From assembly GCA_029882515.1 (NCBI GenBank), contig JAOUKN010000005.1:1-44119 (forward strand): DNA of 44,119 nucleotides, given 5' to 3'. Origin of the DNA: Candidatus Bathyarchaeota archaeon (GTDB lineage: Archaea > Thermoproteota > Bathyarchaeia > Bathyarchaeales > Bathyarchaeaceae). This document shows, piece after piece, positions 27,228 through 36,232 of the stretch (the first letter of the stretch is position 1; each line of letters begins with the position of its first letter). Made by a program: the position numbers and the translations under genes. The notes beneath the pieces were generated by a model. It was not told the DNA's origin and did no database searches. It saw nothing but the letters and a program-made list of their open reading frames with translations.

Positions 27228-29342
27228 ATGGAAAAACATACTCTAATTGTCACGGAGAAGCCTGATGCAGCAAGACGAATAGCGAATGCTCTTGACTTGA
27301 AAGGAAAGCCTCAGAAGATTGAGGATAATCATGCGCCATATTACATTGCTATAGGAGACAAAAAGCTTGTAGTGGCTGCGGCTCTTGGACATTTATATAC
27401 AGTAACTCATGAAAGGGGAGGAAGGAACTATTATCCGGTTTTCAACTTTAAATGGGCACCTAGACATCTAGTGGAAAAAGGCGCGAAGCAAGTTCAAGCT
27501 TGCATTAAACTGTTTTCGAAATTGGCAAAAGATGCAGATGAGTTCATTGTGGCATGCGATTATGACTTGGAAGGTAGCCTTATTGGATACTGTGTATTGA
27601 AATATGCTTGTGGAAATAAGGAAAGCGTAGCCAAGAGAATGAGGTTTTCCACCCTTGTGAAAAGCGAGTTGGTGAAAGCCTATGAGGAGCTTCTTCCTTA
27701 CCTCAATTTTGCTTTAGTAGAGGCCGGAAAAACTAGGCATGAAGTAGACTGGCTTTATGGCGTAAACTTCTCTCGTGCATTAACCATAGCAGCGAAGCAC
27801 TGGAGCGGAAGGTATGCAACCCTGAGCACTGGAAGAGTGCAAGGTCCAACTCTGAGTTTTCTGGTCAAAAGACAGAAGGAGATTGGGTGTTTTGTACCAA
27901 CACCCTACTGGGAGATAAAAGCGGAGATTGAGATAAAATGCTCCGGTTATGAAGTGGGATATGAAAGAAAACGAATAATACAGAAAACAGAAGCAGACAC
28001 CATTGTTGAAGAGTGCAAAGGAAAACTGGGCGAGATAGAGAAGATTGGCGTTAGAAAATTTCGACAGAATCCCCCAACTCCTTTTGATATCGGGGCACTG
28101 CAGACTGAAGCCTACAGCCTGTTTGGATATACGCCGCGACGAGTCATGGGAATTGCAGAACGACTATATCTTCAGGCATTAATCTCTTACCCAAGAACTA
28201 GCAGCCAGAGACTTCCTCCCATAATCAATTATAAAGCAATACTTAAAGCGTTGAGTCGAAAGCCAGTCTACAAAAAATTAGTGCAGTGTCTCTTGGAAAA
28301 AGAAGAATTAAAACCTAGAGAGGGAAAAAAGGAGGACCCTGCACACCCTGCAATTTATCCAACAGGTAATCTGCCAGAAACTGAGTTGAGTACCCCAGAA
28401 AAGAAACTTTTTGACCTTATTGTTAAGCGTTTCATGGCAGTTTTCGGAGAGCCAGCAGTCAAGCAAAGCATGAAAGTCTGCATACTAGTCAACGAACATC
28501 GCTTCTATCTGCGAGGAAGACAAATCTTGGAAGAAGGTTGGATGCAATTTTACAAACCATACGTAAGAGCTGAAGAGGTAATACTGCCCTCACTGAAGGA
28601 AGGCGAGAAGGTGCAACTAAACGAACTGATTCGTGAGGACAAGTTCACTAGTCCTCCATCGCACTACAATCCAGCCAGTCTTCTCAAAAAAATGGAAGAA
28701 GAAGAGATTGGAACTAAAGCAACCAGAGCTGACATTATCGACACCCTTTACAACAGAAACTACATCACAGAAGAAAGAGTCGCAGTCACTAGTTTAGGGT
28801 TTGATGTAACTGAAGTTCTCTCTGAATATTGTCCAAGAGTATTATCTGTAAACTTTACGAGAGAACTTGAAGAAAGAATGAAGCAGATTCAGGGCAATGG
28901 TGGAAAAAGGGAGGAAGTAATCATTGAAGCGATCGATCGGTTAAAACCACTCTTAGAACAGTTCAAGGAAAACGAAGGAAAAATTGGTGGGGCTCTAAGC
29001 CGAGCTATCAAAAGAGCGCGAATGCAAGAACGAATTATCGGTTCCTGTCCCAATTGTGGAACTGGCAAACTAATGATTCTGTATTCACGTAAAACTGGAA
29101 AACGCTTCATAGGGTGCAGCAACTACTTCAAAGGGTTATGCAAAACTTCATTCCCGCTTCCCCAAAAAGGAACAGTTAGGCCCGGGGGAAAGAGCTGCCG
29201 AGCTTGCGGATGGCCTTTAGTGCATGTGAGAATTAGAGGCAGAAGACCTTGGATGCTATGTTTTAACCCCCAATGTTCACTGAAAGAAGAAAAGAGGGAA
29301 CGTCGTGAAATGCAAAATATGCACCAAGGAAACAACAACTGA
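27228..29342 (+). CDS. topA: DNA topoisomerase I (type IA); start ATG 27228, not 27114
   Basis: TLIVTEKPDAARRIA, DYDLEGSLIGY, LISYPRTSSQRLP active-site Tyr, C-terminal zinc fingers CPNCG...C, CRACG...CFNPQC. Confidence 0.93.
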   Translation: MEKHTLIVTEKPDAARRIANALDLKGKPQKIEDNHAPYYIAIGDKKLVVAAALGHLYTVTHERGGRNYYPVFNFKWAPRHLVEKGAKQVQACIKLFSKLAKDADEFIVACDYDLEGSLIGYCVLKYACGNKESVAKRMRFSTLVKSELVKAYEELLPYLNFALVEAGKTRHEVDWLYGVNFSRALTIAAKHWSGRYATLSTGRVQGPTLSFLVKRQKEIGCFVPTPYWEIKAEIEIKCSGYEVGYERKRIIQKTEADTIVEECKGKLGEIEKIGVRKFRQNPPTPFDIGALQTEAYSLFGYTPRRVMGIAERLYLQALISYPRTSSQRLPPIINYKAILKALSRKPVYKKLVQCLLEKEELKPREGKKEDPAHPAIYPTGNLPETELSTPEKKLFDLIVKRFMAVFGEPAVKQSMKVCILVNEHRFYLRGRQILEEGWMQFYKPYVRAEEVILPSLKEGEKVQLNELIREDKFTSPPSHYNPASLLKKMEEEEIGTKATRADIIDTLYNRNYITEERVAVTSLGFDVTEVLSEYCPRVLSVNFTRELEERMKQIQGNGGKREEVIIEAIDRLKPLLEQFKENEGKIGGALSRAIKRARMQERIIGSCPNCGTGKLMILYSRKTGKRFIGCSNYFKGLCKTSFPLPQKGTVRPGGKSCRACGWPLVHVRIRGRRPWMLCFNPQCSLKEEKRERREMQNMHQGNNN

Positions 29343-29514
29343 GTATTGTGAATTACACCAGAAGGCTCATGAAAATTTGGTTCAGAAATATGATAATTGG
29401 AAGAAGGCATTGGAAACTTCTTGGGAGGAATATTTGAATGAGATTCTGAAAAATCAATATTCGGGAGTGTGGGTAAGAGAGGTTGCTAAGTACTTAATTT
29501 CTCAAATAAAGTGA
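29305..29514 (+). CDS. Small cysteine-containing protein of unknown function (69 aa)
   Basis: MKCKICTKETTTEYCELHQKAHENLVQKYDNWKKALETSWEEYLNEILKNQYSGVWVREVAKYLISQIK; overlaps topA by 38 nt; C-terminus recurs at 31624-31731. Confidence 0.65.
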   Translation: MKCKICTKETTTEYCELHQKAHENLVQKYDNWKKALETSWEEYLNEILKNQYSGVWVREVAKYLISQIK

Positions 29515-29742
29515 TTTTTGGGTAAACTGGTGGGTAATTTGTGCGTGATGATCTCTTCTTGTTGCATGTTGGACACGTGAAGCTATTAGCAATCTTCTTT
29601 ATGTAAGGAATTAACTTGTAATAGCTTTCTAAAGGTAGCATTACTACTCCAGTAATTCTAGAGTCCTTGTTCTCTTCGGAAATAATAATCATTGATGGAT
29701 TGGTTTTGTTGTGAAAAGGGGTTGTGAAGTGAGACTCTAGCT

Positions 29743-31053
29743 TCAGAATGTTTTTCCGAAGTCTAGAGCTATAGCCAACATGTCGTCCACTCGTATTTGA
29801 GCGTCTCTGGTTAGGTCGGCTGCAGGATTCCATCTCACATGACCTAGATAGCTTCCGAAGGCTTCTGCAGCTACCAAGAGATCGTCTATCCGAACTTTTC
29901 CATCCGAGTTTATATCAGCCTTTAAGATAACCATCACTTTGGGACCACAGCAAATGTTGTTCGATCTATTCATTTCTCCTGGGCATATACTTACCATGGA
30001 ACTTAGCACGTATGGACCATAGACATTCATCGGAAACCATACGAAAGTTATGTTCTCAGTTTCTCCTGGAAGTAATTCTATTTGCTGAGTTGATATTGTA
30101 CTTGAATTGGCATAAATGTTGACCTCACAATTCGCATATTTTACTCCCTGATTTCCAACGATGAGGTTGACTGTCACTGGAGATTCTGGCTCCACCTGCA
30201 GAGGGTTTGCAAGCATAGAGGAGATAGTGACATCCCATGTGGGAAAAGGCTTAGTTATGCCTCTTTGAATTAGAGGGAGATCACCTTGTACGGCACCGTA
30301 GTAACTTTCTGGATTTTGTTCGTCCCATGTTACAATCGGTTCTGTGAAATTTTTTGCATACCGGAAGACTTCTTTGGCTGAAATCCAGCCATCATCGTTA
30401 GAATCGTCTGTACGAAAGAATCCTTGGACAAGCCCATGAGTGAAAATGCCGATATCACCGCCCCAAGCAGCCTGTTCTCTTCCACATGCTGCAAGAACTG
30501 TGCTTTTTGGTGAAAAATCTAGCCAGTAGCCACTATAGCAAGTGTCTAAAATAAGTGTCAAATAAGCCTGCGGTATTGTTGAATTCAACCAGTTTCTTAG
30601 ATCACTTGGGGAGATTCCCATGAATTCTGAGTGTAGAGGTGGAGGCCTGATGCTGGTGCGACTGTGACCACAAAAGTATAGAATTGCTATTTCGCCTGGT
30701 GATGCATTTCCAAGGAAGTTTATGATTTCATTCTTTACAATCTTGTCTGATAAGGTTCCTTTCCAGAAAGGTCTAAGGTCAGGGTCAACCTCACTATAAT
30801 CATAAAGTGATAATAGATGGATATAGCTTACACCTGTGATATTGTTCCAATTCGGGTATTGAAGCAACTCTTGGATTAAGATTTGAGCAGATCTCATCCG
30901 GTGATTATTGAACATCTGTTCTATGGCGAGAAGCCTAAAAACTGGGAGCTGACTTGAAGAGTCCGCTTTCACTAGCATCACATTAGACGTTGCAACAAAA
31001 ATGGTCACAAAAAGGGGTATCAACATCATTTCGGCAACTGTTTTCTTGTTCAT
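29743..31053 (-). CDS. Secreted caspase-like (clan CD) cysteine protease with CARDB-like region and C-terminal dockerin
   Basis: Signal peptide; ILYFCGHS (His) and LILDTCYSGYW (Cys) dyad; SPVTVNLIVGNQGVKYANCEVNIYANS; DINSDGKVRIDDLLVAAEAFGS...DLTRDAQIRVDDMLAIALDFG. Confidence 0.85.
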   Translation of the reverse strand: MNKKTVAEMMLIPLFVTIFVATSNVMLVKADSSSQLPVFRLLAIEQMFNNHRMRSAQILIQELLQYPNWNNITGVSYIHLLSLYDYSEVDPDLRPFWKGTLSDKIVKNEIINFLGNASPGEIAILYFCGHSRTSIRPPPLHSEFMGISPSDLRNWLNSTIPQAYLTLILDTCYSGYWLDFSPKSTVLAACGREQAAWGGDIGIFTHGLVQGFFRTDDSNDDGWISAKEVFRYAKNFTEPIVTWDEQNPESYYGAVQGDLPLIQRGITKPFPTWDVTISSMLANPLQVEPESPVTVNLIVGNQGVKYANCEVNIYANSSTISTQQIELLPGETENITFVWFPMNVYGPYVLSSMVSICPGEMNRSNNICCGPKVMVILKADINSDGKVRIDDLLVAAEAFGSYLGHVRWNPAADLTRDAQIRVDDMLAIALDFGKTF

Positions 31054-31199
31054 ATCTCTCTTCCTTTATTGTACCAATAAGCAATTCAAGTATTTAACAG
31101 TTCAAAAACATATTCTATTCGAACATAGAAAATTCTTTTCTTAATTTTTTGTATAATTTGATTCTATTCTGGTGTAAGGGAGAGAAAAGAGGTGAAGCA

Positions 31200-31600
31200 A
31201 TGATTGGTAAAGGGAGATTGACGATACGGTGTCTCGTTATCCTTTGTTTGATAGTGGTAGTATTTTCAACATGTGTATTAAGTCCACCACAAGAGGAATG
31301 GGACTATGATACTTGGTGTGATATTAAGAGTGATAGCAGAATTTGGGTAGACAATATTCTTTCAGTAGTATTGCCTTTTGATAGTGAAGGAGGTCCAACA
31401 AAGAATCTAGCTGTGGTAAAGTTTCCATTAGATGGAGGAGAAAACAAGTCAAAACAATCACGCTTGAAACCTACCAATGGAATAGAACTATTTTTGTACA
31501 AAACAATCAGTGGGTTGAACTTAGAAATCTAATCAAAGGATACGGAAAAGTCACCAGCATGCTGTTCTACTGTAACCTCAATATAACCATTGAGTTTTAA
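31200..31600 (+). pseudogene. Degenerate dockerin protein gene with frameshift
   Basis: WDYDTWCDIKSDSRIWVDNILSVVLPFDSEGGP resembles a dockerin half; coding-like sequence moves to another frame after ~31430 (KTITLETYQWNRTIFVQNNQWVELRNLIKGYGKVTSMLFYCNLNITIEF*). Confidence 0.55.
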
Positions 31601-31623
31601 TGTTGAAAGAAATCTTTTATTAA

Positions 31624-31731
31624 CAAGAGTGGAAGGAATATTTAAATGAGGTTGTGAAAAATCAATATTCGGGAGTATGGGTTGAAGAAGTGGGACAGCA
31701 TATACTTGAAAAAGGGAGATGGAAACCATGA
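31624..31731 (+). pseudogene. C-terminal fragment of a second copy of the 29305-29514 gene
   Basis: QEWKEYLNEVVKNQYSGVWVEEVGQHILEKGRWKP*; by eye 48/53 nt identical between 31630-31682 and 29422-29474; no start codon. Confidence 0.75.
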
Positions 31732-32153
31732 CAAGACGGGTTAAAAGAAACCTAGCATCTTTATCATACACCTTACAAAAGGCCTATTGGAAAATAGTAA
31801 CCGCGAAACCATCTATTCTGGTCTTTGCAGTCGCAATAATCGCAGTTTCCGTTTTCCTGTTAGGAGGCGGCGTCTATGATCTCTTAGAAAAACCCTTCTT
31901 TGCGATTTTCATCCAAGGAAGAATGATAGCTGTCCAGCCTTATTCCTTGAACGAACAGCTTCTTGCGGAGAGTATTTTTGTCATGTTAGTTTACGCTATA
32001 GGAGCTGGGGGCTTCTTGTTAACTTACCAAAGTACAAAATACGCTTATAGACCGCGTCAAGCCTTCATGTTCTTGTTAATAGGAATTATCTTCATTGTTA
32101 TTGCCTACATAGCTGCTGAATACGCCTTCTTAGCGAGATGGCGACTGGGATAG
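31719..32153 (+). CDS. Small membrane protein, three predicted TM segments
   Basis: Hydrophobic stretches SILVFAVAIIAVSVFLLGGGVY, LAESIFVMLVYAIGAGGFLL, AFMFLLIGIIFIVIAYIAA. Confidence 0.65.
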   Translation: METMTRRVKRNLASLSYTLQKAYWKIVTAKPSILVFAVAIIAVSVFLLGGGVYDLLEKPFFAIFIQGRMIAVQPYSLNEQLLAESIFVMLVYAIGAGGFLLTYQSTKYAYRPRQAFMFLLIGIIFIVIAYIAAEYAFLARWRLG

Positions 32154-32279
32154 AACATCTGAAAAGAAGTTCAGGCGATAGGAAGTTTTTCCATCTCTCA
32201 TTGCGAGGTGTTTATCCACGTTTACAGTTGGTTGTAGACGATTTCCATCAAGATGGGTCTTGTTTTTAGTGCCACGCGC

Positions 32280-32819
32280 TTACCATGGTGTGTTCTTAAT
32301 TCCTAGAAGATATGCTATGATGTTTGTTAAAAGATGTATGGGTGGTGTCACAATGATGATGAGTAACGCAGTTGTTAGAGAAGGAGGCGAAACAAAGAAT
32401 GAAAAAAGAAGCGCTCCAGCAACGAAGTCTAGTTGGTCTACTATAGGAAACGGAGCCCCAGGAGAAAGGTTCAGTCGCCTTTTTAAAAAAGATTCAAACA
32501 AGTCACCCAGCAACGCTCCCAATGAAGTAGCGAATCCAAGCGGTAGAGAATATTGAAAGGGAGGTGTTGAAAAGAAATCGCCAAGTACGCTTTGAAGAGC
32601 ACCAAGCATTGTTCCAATCAACAATCCAGCAAAAAACCCCCTGAAGGTCTTATGTGCCCCGAATATTGGTTTTCCATCCAACAAAACTCGACCGTTATCG
32701 ATTGGACGCCCTCCACCAAATATTACTGGAATTGCATTTGCACAGTAGGCTGGAAATATGAAATAGAAGGCGTAAGCAATGTCTATGACTGTGATTGTCA
32801 TGTCTTTTCTCTCATTCAT
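32280..32819 (-). CDS. carS: CDP-archaeol synthase
   Basis: YFIFPAYCANAIPVIFGGGRPID...GKPIFGAHKTFRGFFAGLLIG...GDLFESFLKRRLNLSPGAPFPIVDQLDFVAGAL. Confidence 0.93.
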   Translation of the reverse strand: MNERKDMTITVIDIAYAFYFIFPAYCANAIPVIFGGGRPIDNGRVLLDGKPIFGAHKTFRGFFAGLLIGTMLGALQSVLGDFFSTPPFQYSLPLGFATSLGALLGDLFESFLKRRLNLSPGAPFPIVDQLDFVAGALLFSFFVSPPSLTTALLIIIVTPPIHLLTNIIAYLLGIKNTPW

Positions 32820-32840
32820 CGCAGATTTGGTAAAATAAAT

Positions 32841-33542
32841 TTAGCGGCTGAAGTCTCGAATACCAGTTTGATCTATCATGAGAAAGTGATCTAGAATGTG
32901 TTTACGTCTAGGATGCTTCTCCAGAGACGCTTTGATCACTTGCATTCGACCCGTGCGTTTGAATCTAAGTATGATGTCTGACCAAAATTTTAGGACTCGT
33001 GTAGCCACTGGCTCAACATTATTTTGTTTCCCTGTAAGGATGCTTCGGACCTGACTTGTGATGAGTACTGCTATCTTCTGCGTTTTGGCGATTTGAGCTA
33101 AATATGCAAGTTGTGCGTTGAGTTTGCGGTTCGATCTAAATGTTTCTTCCAGCGAGGCTCCAAGTTCCACACGATAAAGAGACGTGATTGTGTCAACGAT
33201 CACTAATCCAGCTTTTCCCGTCAAATATTTCTCAAGATGATCGATTACACTCGTTTGTTCCTGAAAAGTTGTTGGTGTAAAAAGTATCAGAAGCGGAGAG
33301 AATTTTTCACTGTTATGATGAGCTATCTGCAACAGTCGCGTTGAAGAAAATGCTCCATCCGCATCAATGAAAACGGCTCTGTAATCTGTTCTGGCACAGT
33401 TCACTGCGCATTGAATGGCAAAGGATGTTTTACCTGTTTCCGCTTCCCCATAAACTAAAGAAACTACTCCTTTGGGTAGCCCTCCTCCTAGCAATTTGTC
33501 AAGAGAAACACAACCTGTTGGAATGGCACCTTCCAAGAACAA
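32841..33542 (-). CDS. radB: DNA repair/recombination protein RadB (RecA-fold)
   Basis: IPTGCVSLDKLLGGGLPKGVVSLVYGEAETGKTSFAIQCAVN Walker A; LVIVDTITSLYR Walker B. Confidence 0.88.
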   Translation of the reverse strand: MFLEGAIPTGCVSLDKLLGGGLPKGVVSLVYGEAETGKTSFAIQCAVNCARTDYRAVFIDADGAFSSTRLLQIAHHNSEKFSPLLILFTPTTFQEQTSVIDHLEKYLTGKAGLVIVDTITSLYRVELGASLEETFRSNRKLNAQLAYLAQIAKTQKIAVLITSQVRSILTGKQNNVEPVATRVLKFWSDIILRFKRTGRMQVIKASLEKHPRRKHILDHFLMIDQTGIRDFSR

Positions 33543-33743
33543 CCCATCGCTAGTTGGATAAGATTATGCACGCGTAAGAGGCGGAATCTAGCTTTATAGG
33601 TCACAATATATTTAAGAGACTCGGAAAAGAATGATTAGACTTCAAGGGAGGAACATGAAAGAATTACAATACTCTTCAAATAGACTTAACGACATTTTAG
33701 CATCCTTAGTTATACTGTTTATCAAGTGTGAAAGGCCTGTCGT

Positions 33744-34376
33744 ATGAAGCCAAAAATTGCTGTGGCGACAGTCTCTGGAAGAGAATACTATCTGTTAGTA
33801 AACGAACTTAAAAAGAGAGGCGCAACCTTTTTAAGCTTAAGACCTTGGGATTCCGTACCTTTTCATATAAAGGTCGTTTTAACCACTGAAAAGGAACAAG
33901 CCTCAATAAAGCATCCCAATGTCGTCATCTTCAAAAACGAATCCGATCCTGGAACTGCAATCGATGAAGCAATTCGCCTTGTTCAAGGAAAGAAAGATTA
34001 CAACAAAGTTGTTATTGGAGTGGACCCAGGCGAAACCTTTGGAATTGCAATTTTGGGTGATGGAAACGTTTTCGAAACCTTCTATTGCTCAAGTTTGAAA
34101 GCAACTCTACGGGTGATTTTAGAAAATCTTGAGAGAATCAGAGGGTCAGTTAAGTTGGTCAAAGTGGGGAATGGTGCTCCAACCCAAACAAGGGAATTAT
34201 TACGTTCATTAGATGAATGTTTGCCCAAAGATGTGGCTATAGAAATAGTAGGTGAAGCTGGAACAAGCCACTTCGTCAAGGACACCGTTCATCGAAGAGG
34301 ATTAAGAGACATGATTTCTGCCAAAATGATTGCGGGAAGACAAGGACAAATCTATCATCGAAGGGGAACTCAATGA
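33744..34376 (+). CDS. Uncharacterised archaeal protein with RNase H/RuvC-like signature
   Basis: KVVIGVDPGETFGIAILGDGNVFETF, a D-P-G strand typical of RNase H-like nucleases; coupled to the kinase gene. Confidence 0.65.
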   Translation: MKPKIAVATVSGREYYLLVNELKKRGATFLSLRPWDSVPFHIKVVLTTEKEQASIKHPNVVIFKNESDPGTAIDEAIRLVQGKKDYNKVVIGVDPGETFGIAILGDGNVFETFYCSSLKATLRVILENLERIRGSVKLVKVGNGAPTQTRELLRSLDECLPKDVAIEIVGEAGTSHFVKDTVHRRGLRDMISAKMIAGRQGQIYHRRGTQ

Positions 34377-35647
34377 AACGCAAAGTTAGAAAGAGTAAAA
34401 CCCTACTCGTGGATGGTCCAGCATCAGTCGAACTTGTCTCAGGAGAAGCCGAAGTCCTAAGTGCAACGTTTAAGAAAGGTGATAAAGTTGTGATAAGAGA
34501 TGGAAAACGTGTACCTTTTGAAGTCACAAAAAACACGACATTTAATCTGCTGATTGCTGAAACCGCTTCACTAGAAGAAATTGATGGCAGTACGATTCCT
34601 ACCTCTTGGGAAATCGCCTCGCGAGAAATAGCTTCAATGAAAAAGCCGAATACCGTTATGGTCATGGGTGAAGTTGATTCAGGTAAGACAAGTTTTTGTG
34701 TCTATCTCGCGAATAAAGCGTTGAAAAGAAAGTTGAACGTAGCTGTAATAGATGGTGATCTGGGTCAATCAGACATTGGCCCCCCAGCAACTATAGGGTT
34801 TTGTCATATAGGGACCCCTGTTAGGGATCTTTTTGAATTGGAGGCGGAAGATGGATATTTTGTTGGAGTTACGAGTCCAAGTAGCGTGATAGATAAAGTT
34901 GAAACTAAATTGGCTGATCTGAAAAACAGGGTTTTGGGGACGAACGTTGATTTTTTGATTCTAAATACTGATGGATGGGTTGATGGAGAAGACGCAATAA
35001 GATACAAAGCCCACTTGGCTGAGAGAGTAATGCCAGACATAGTTGTTGGGATACAACGCGAAAATGAGTTAGATCCTATTTTGTCTACCTTGAAAGGCGT
35101 AAGGACAATTGCGGTAAATTGCCCTTTGACGATACGAAAAAGAGATCGAGAACAGAGGAAGATTCTACGTCAGCTGAGTTATAAAAAGTATTTGAAAGGG
35201 GCGAAGGTTCGATCGTTTTCTTTGAATTGGACACGGGTTGAGGGGACCTTTTTGACAAGTGGCAAATCTACTAACACAGAACGAATCGCCACAATAAAAG
35301 AACTCTTAGGTGGCACAAATCCCATTTACTATGAAGAAACACCCACCGCAGTCTTGATTGTTTTGCGAAAGAATCGATGGGTTGATGAGACACAAACCGA
35401 GATGTTTGAGGAAATTTTAGGGAAAAGGGTTACTGTGACAAGGGAAGGTGAGGAAGAAGGTTTGCTTGTTGGGCTGGGGAGCGAAGAGGGTAGGTTTTTG
35501 GGTATTGGGATTATACATGGTATTGATTACAAAAGGAGAGTAATGAAGGTGTACACTCCCGTAAGGGGAGAGGTGTCATCTGTTTCTTTGGGGCAGGTTA
35601 AACTCGATGAGAAAGGGAGAGAACTTGGGGCAAGCCAAGTTTTTTGA
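34373..35647 (+). CDS. Clp1/Grc3-like polynucleotide 5'-hydroxyl kinase
   Basis: VMGEVDSGKTSFCVYLANKAL P-loop, VIDGDLGQSDIGPPATIGF; ATGA overlap with preceding gene. Confidence 0.87.
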   Translation: MKRKVRKSKTLLVDGPASVELVSGEAEVLSATFKKGDKVVIRDGKRVPFEVTKNTTFNLLIAETASLEEIDGSTIPTSWEIASREIASMKKPNTVMVMGEVDSGKTSFCVYLANKALKRKLNVAVIDGDLGQSDIGPPATIGFCHIGTPVRDLFELEAEDGYFVGVTSPSSVIDKVETKLADLKNRVLGTNVDFLILNTDGWVDGEDAIRYKAHLAERVMPDIVVGIQRENELDPILSTLKGVRTIAVNCPLTIRKRDREQRKILRQLSYKKYLKGAKVRSFSLNWTRVEGTFLTSGKSTNTERIATIKELLGGTNPIYYEETPTAVLIVLRKNRWVDETQTEMFEEILGKRVTVTREGEEEGLLVGLGSEEGRFLGIGIIHGIDYKRRVMKVYTPVRGEVSSVSLGQVKLDEKGRELGASQVF

Positions 35648-35872
35648 TTGTTAGTCTTCCATGTGTTTATAAGAACATTACTCGTTTACAGGACGTAGTT
35701 TACATAATCGTTTTCTTGCTTTGCGATATTTTCGTCTAAGTGTGATAAGTGATAGATGGGCAACAAAATAGTTTGCTTTGTTTGCGTTCTCATCTGGCAT
35801 AGAAGTCGGGCTTTCTTTGAAAATACTAAATAACAGTTCATAACGCTATAAATAAACGTGGTAGGTTACAGC

Positions 35873-36226
35873 ATGGTTCATGCAAAGTTAGTTCAAGAGG
35901 AAATGAGAGAAAAGGATAGACTCTTTCTATCTACTTATTTAGAAATGAAGAATGCGGGATTGATTCTTCTAAGTGAAGGAGAAGACCAGTTAGGGACATT
36001 GGCTGTTGCTTTACCTCAAAGTGGCAAACTACTCGGTCCACCACTCTCATCTATTCTGCTTGGCGACCGCAACACAATAATTGCCCGCATTCTAGCGGAA
36101 CGCCTCGCCAAAAAAATGACCAAGATTGCGTTGGTCTCCGTTTTTACTACAACAGTTACTGAGAAGGAGGTTGGTCCGATTCTTATAAAGCTGGTTGAGA
36201 AAACGATTGGGAAAAAAAGAGGATGA
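35873..36226 (+). CDS. Conserved-looking small protein of unknown function
   Basis: 118-aa ORF (MVHAKLVQEEMREKDR...) 6 nt before the ubiD start; no motif I can name securely. Confidence 0.5.
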   Translation: MVHAKLVQEEMREKDRLFLSTYLEMKNAGLILLSEGEDQLGTLAVALPQSGKLLGPPLSSILLGDRNTIIARILAERLAKKMTKIALVSVFTTTVTEKEVGPILIKLVEKTIGKKRG

Positions 36227-36232
36227 TGTAAG

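Noticed and set aside
29486-29833. 115-aa minus-strand ORF overlapping the end of the caspase-dockerin gene
   Set aside because: Its N-terminal part is antisense-frame reading of the dockerin region; only the FTCPTCNKK segment looks coding-like, which is insufficient for a gene call.
29305-31731. Composite transposon explanation for the flanking repeat
   Set aside because: No transposase, no terminal inverted repeats and repeats are gene fragments; a duplication scar is the simpler reading.
32260-32556. 98-aa plus-strand ORF (and 32592-32894) opposite carS
   Set aside because: Antisense to a clear CDP-archaeol synthase; composition not protein-like.
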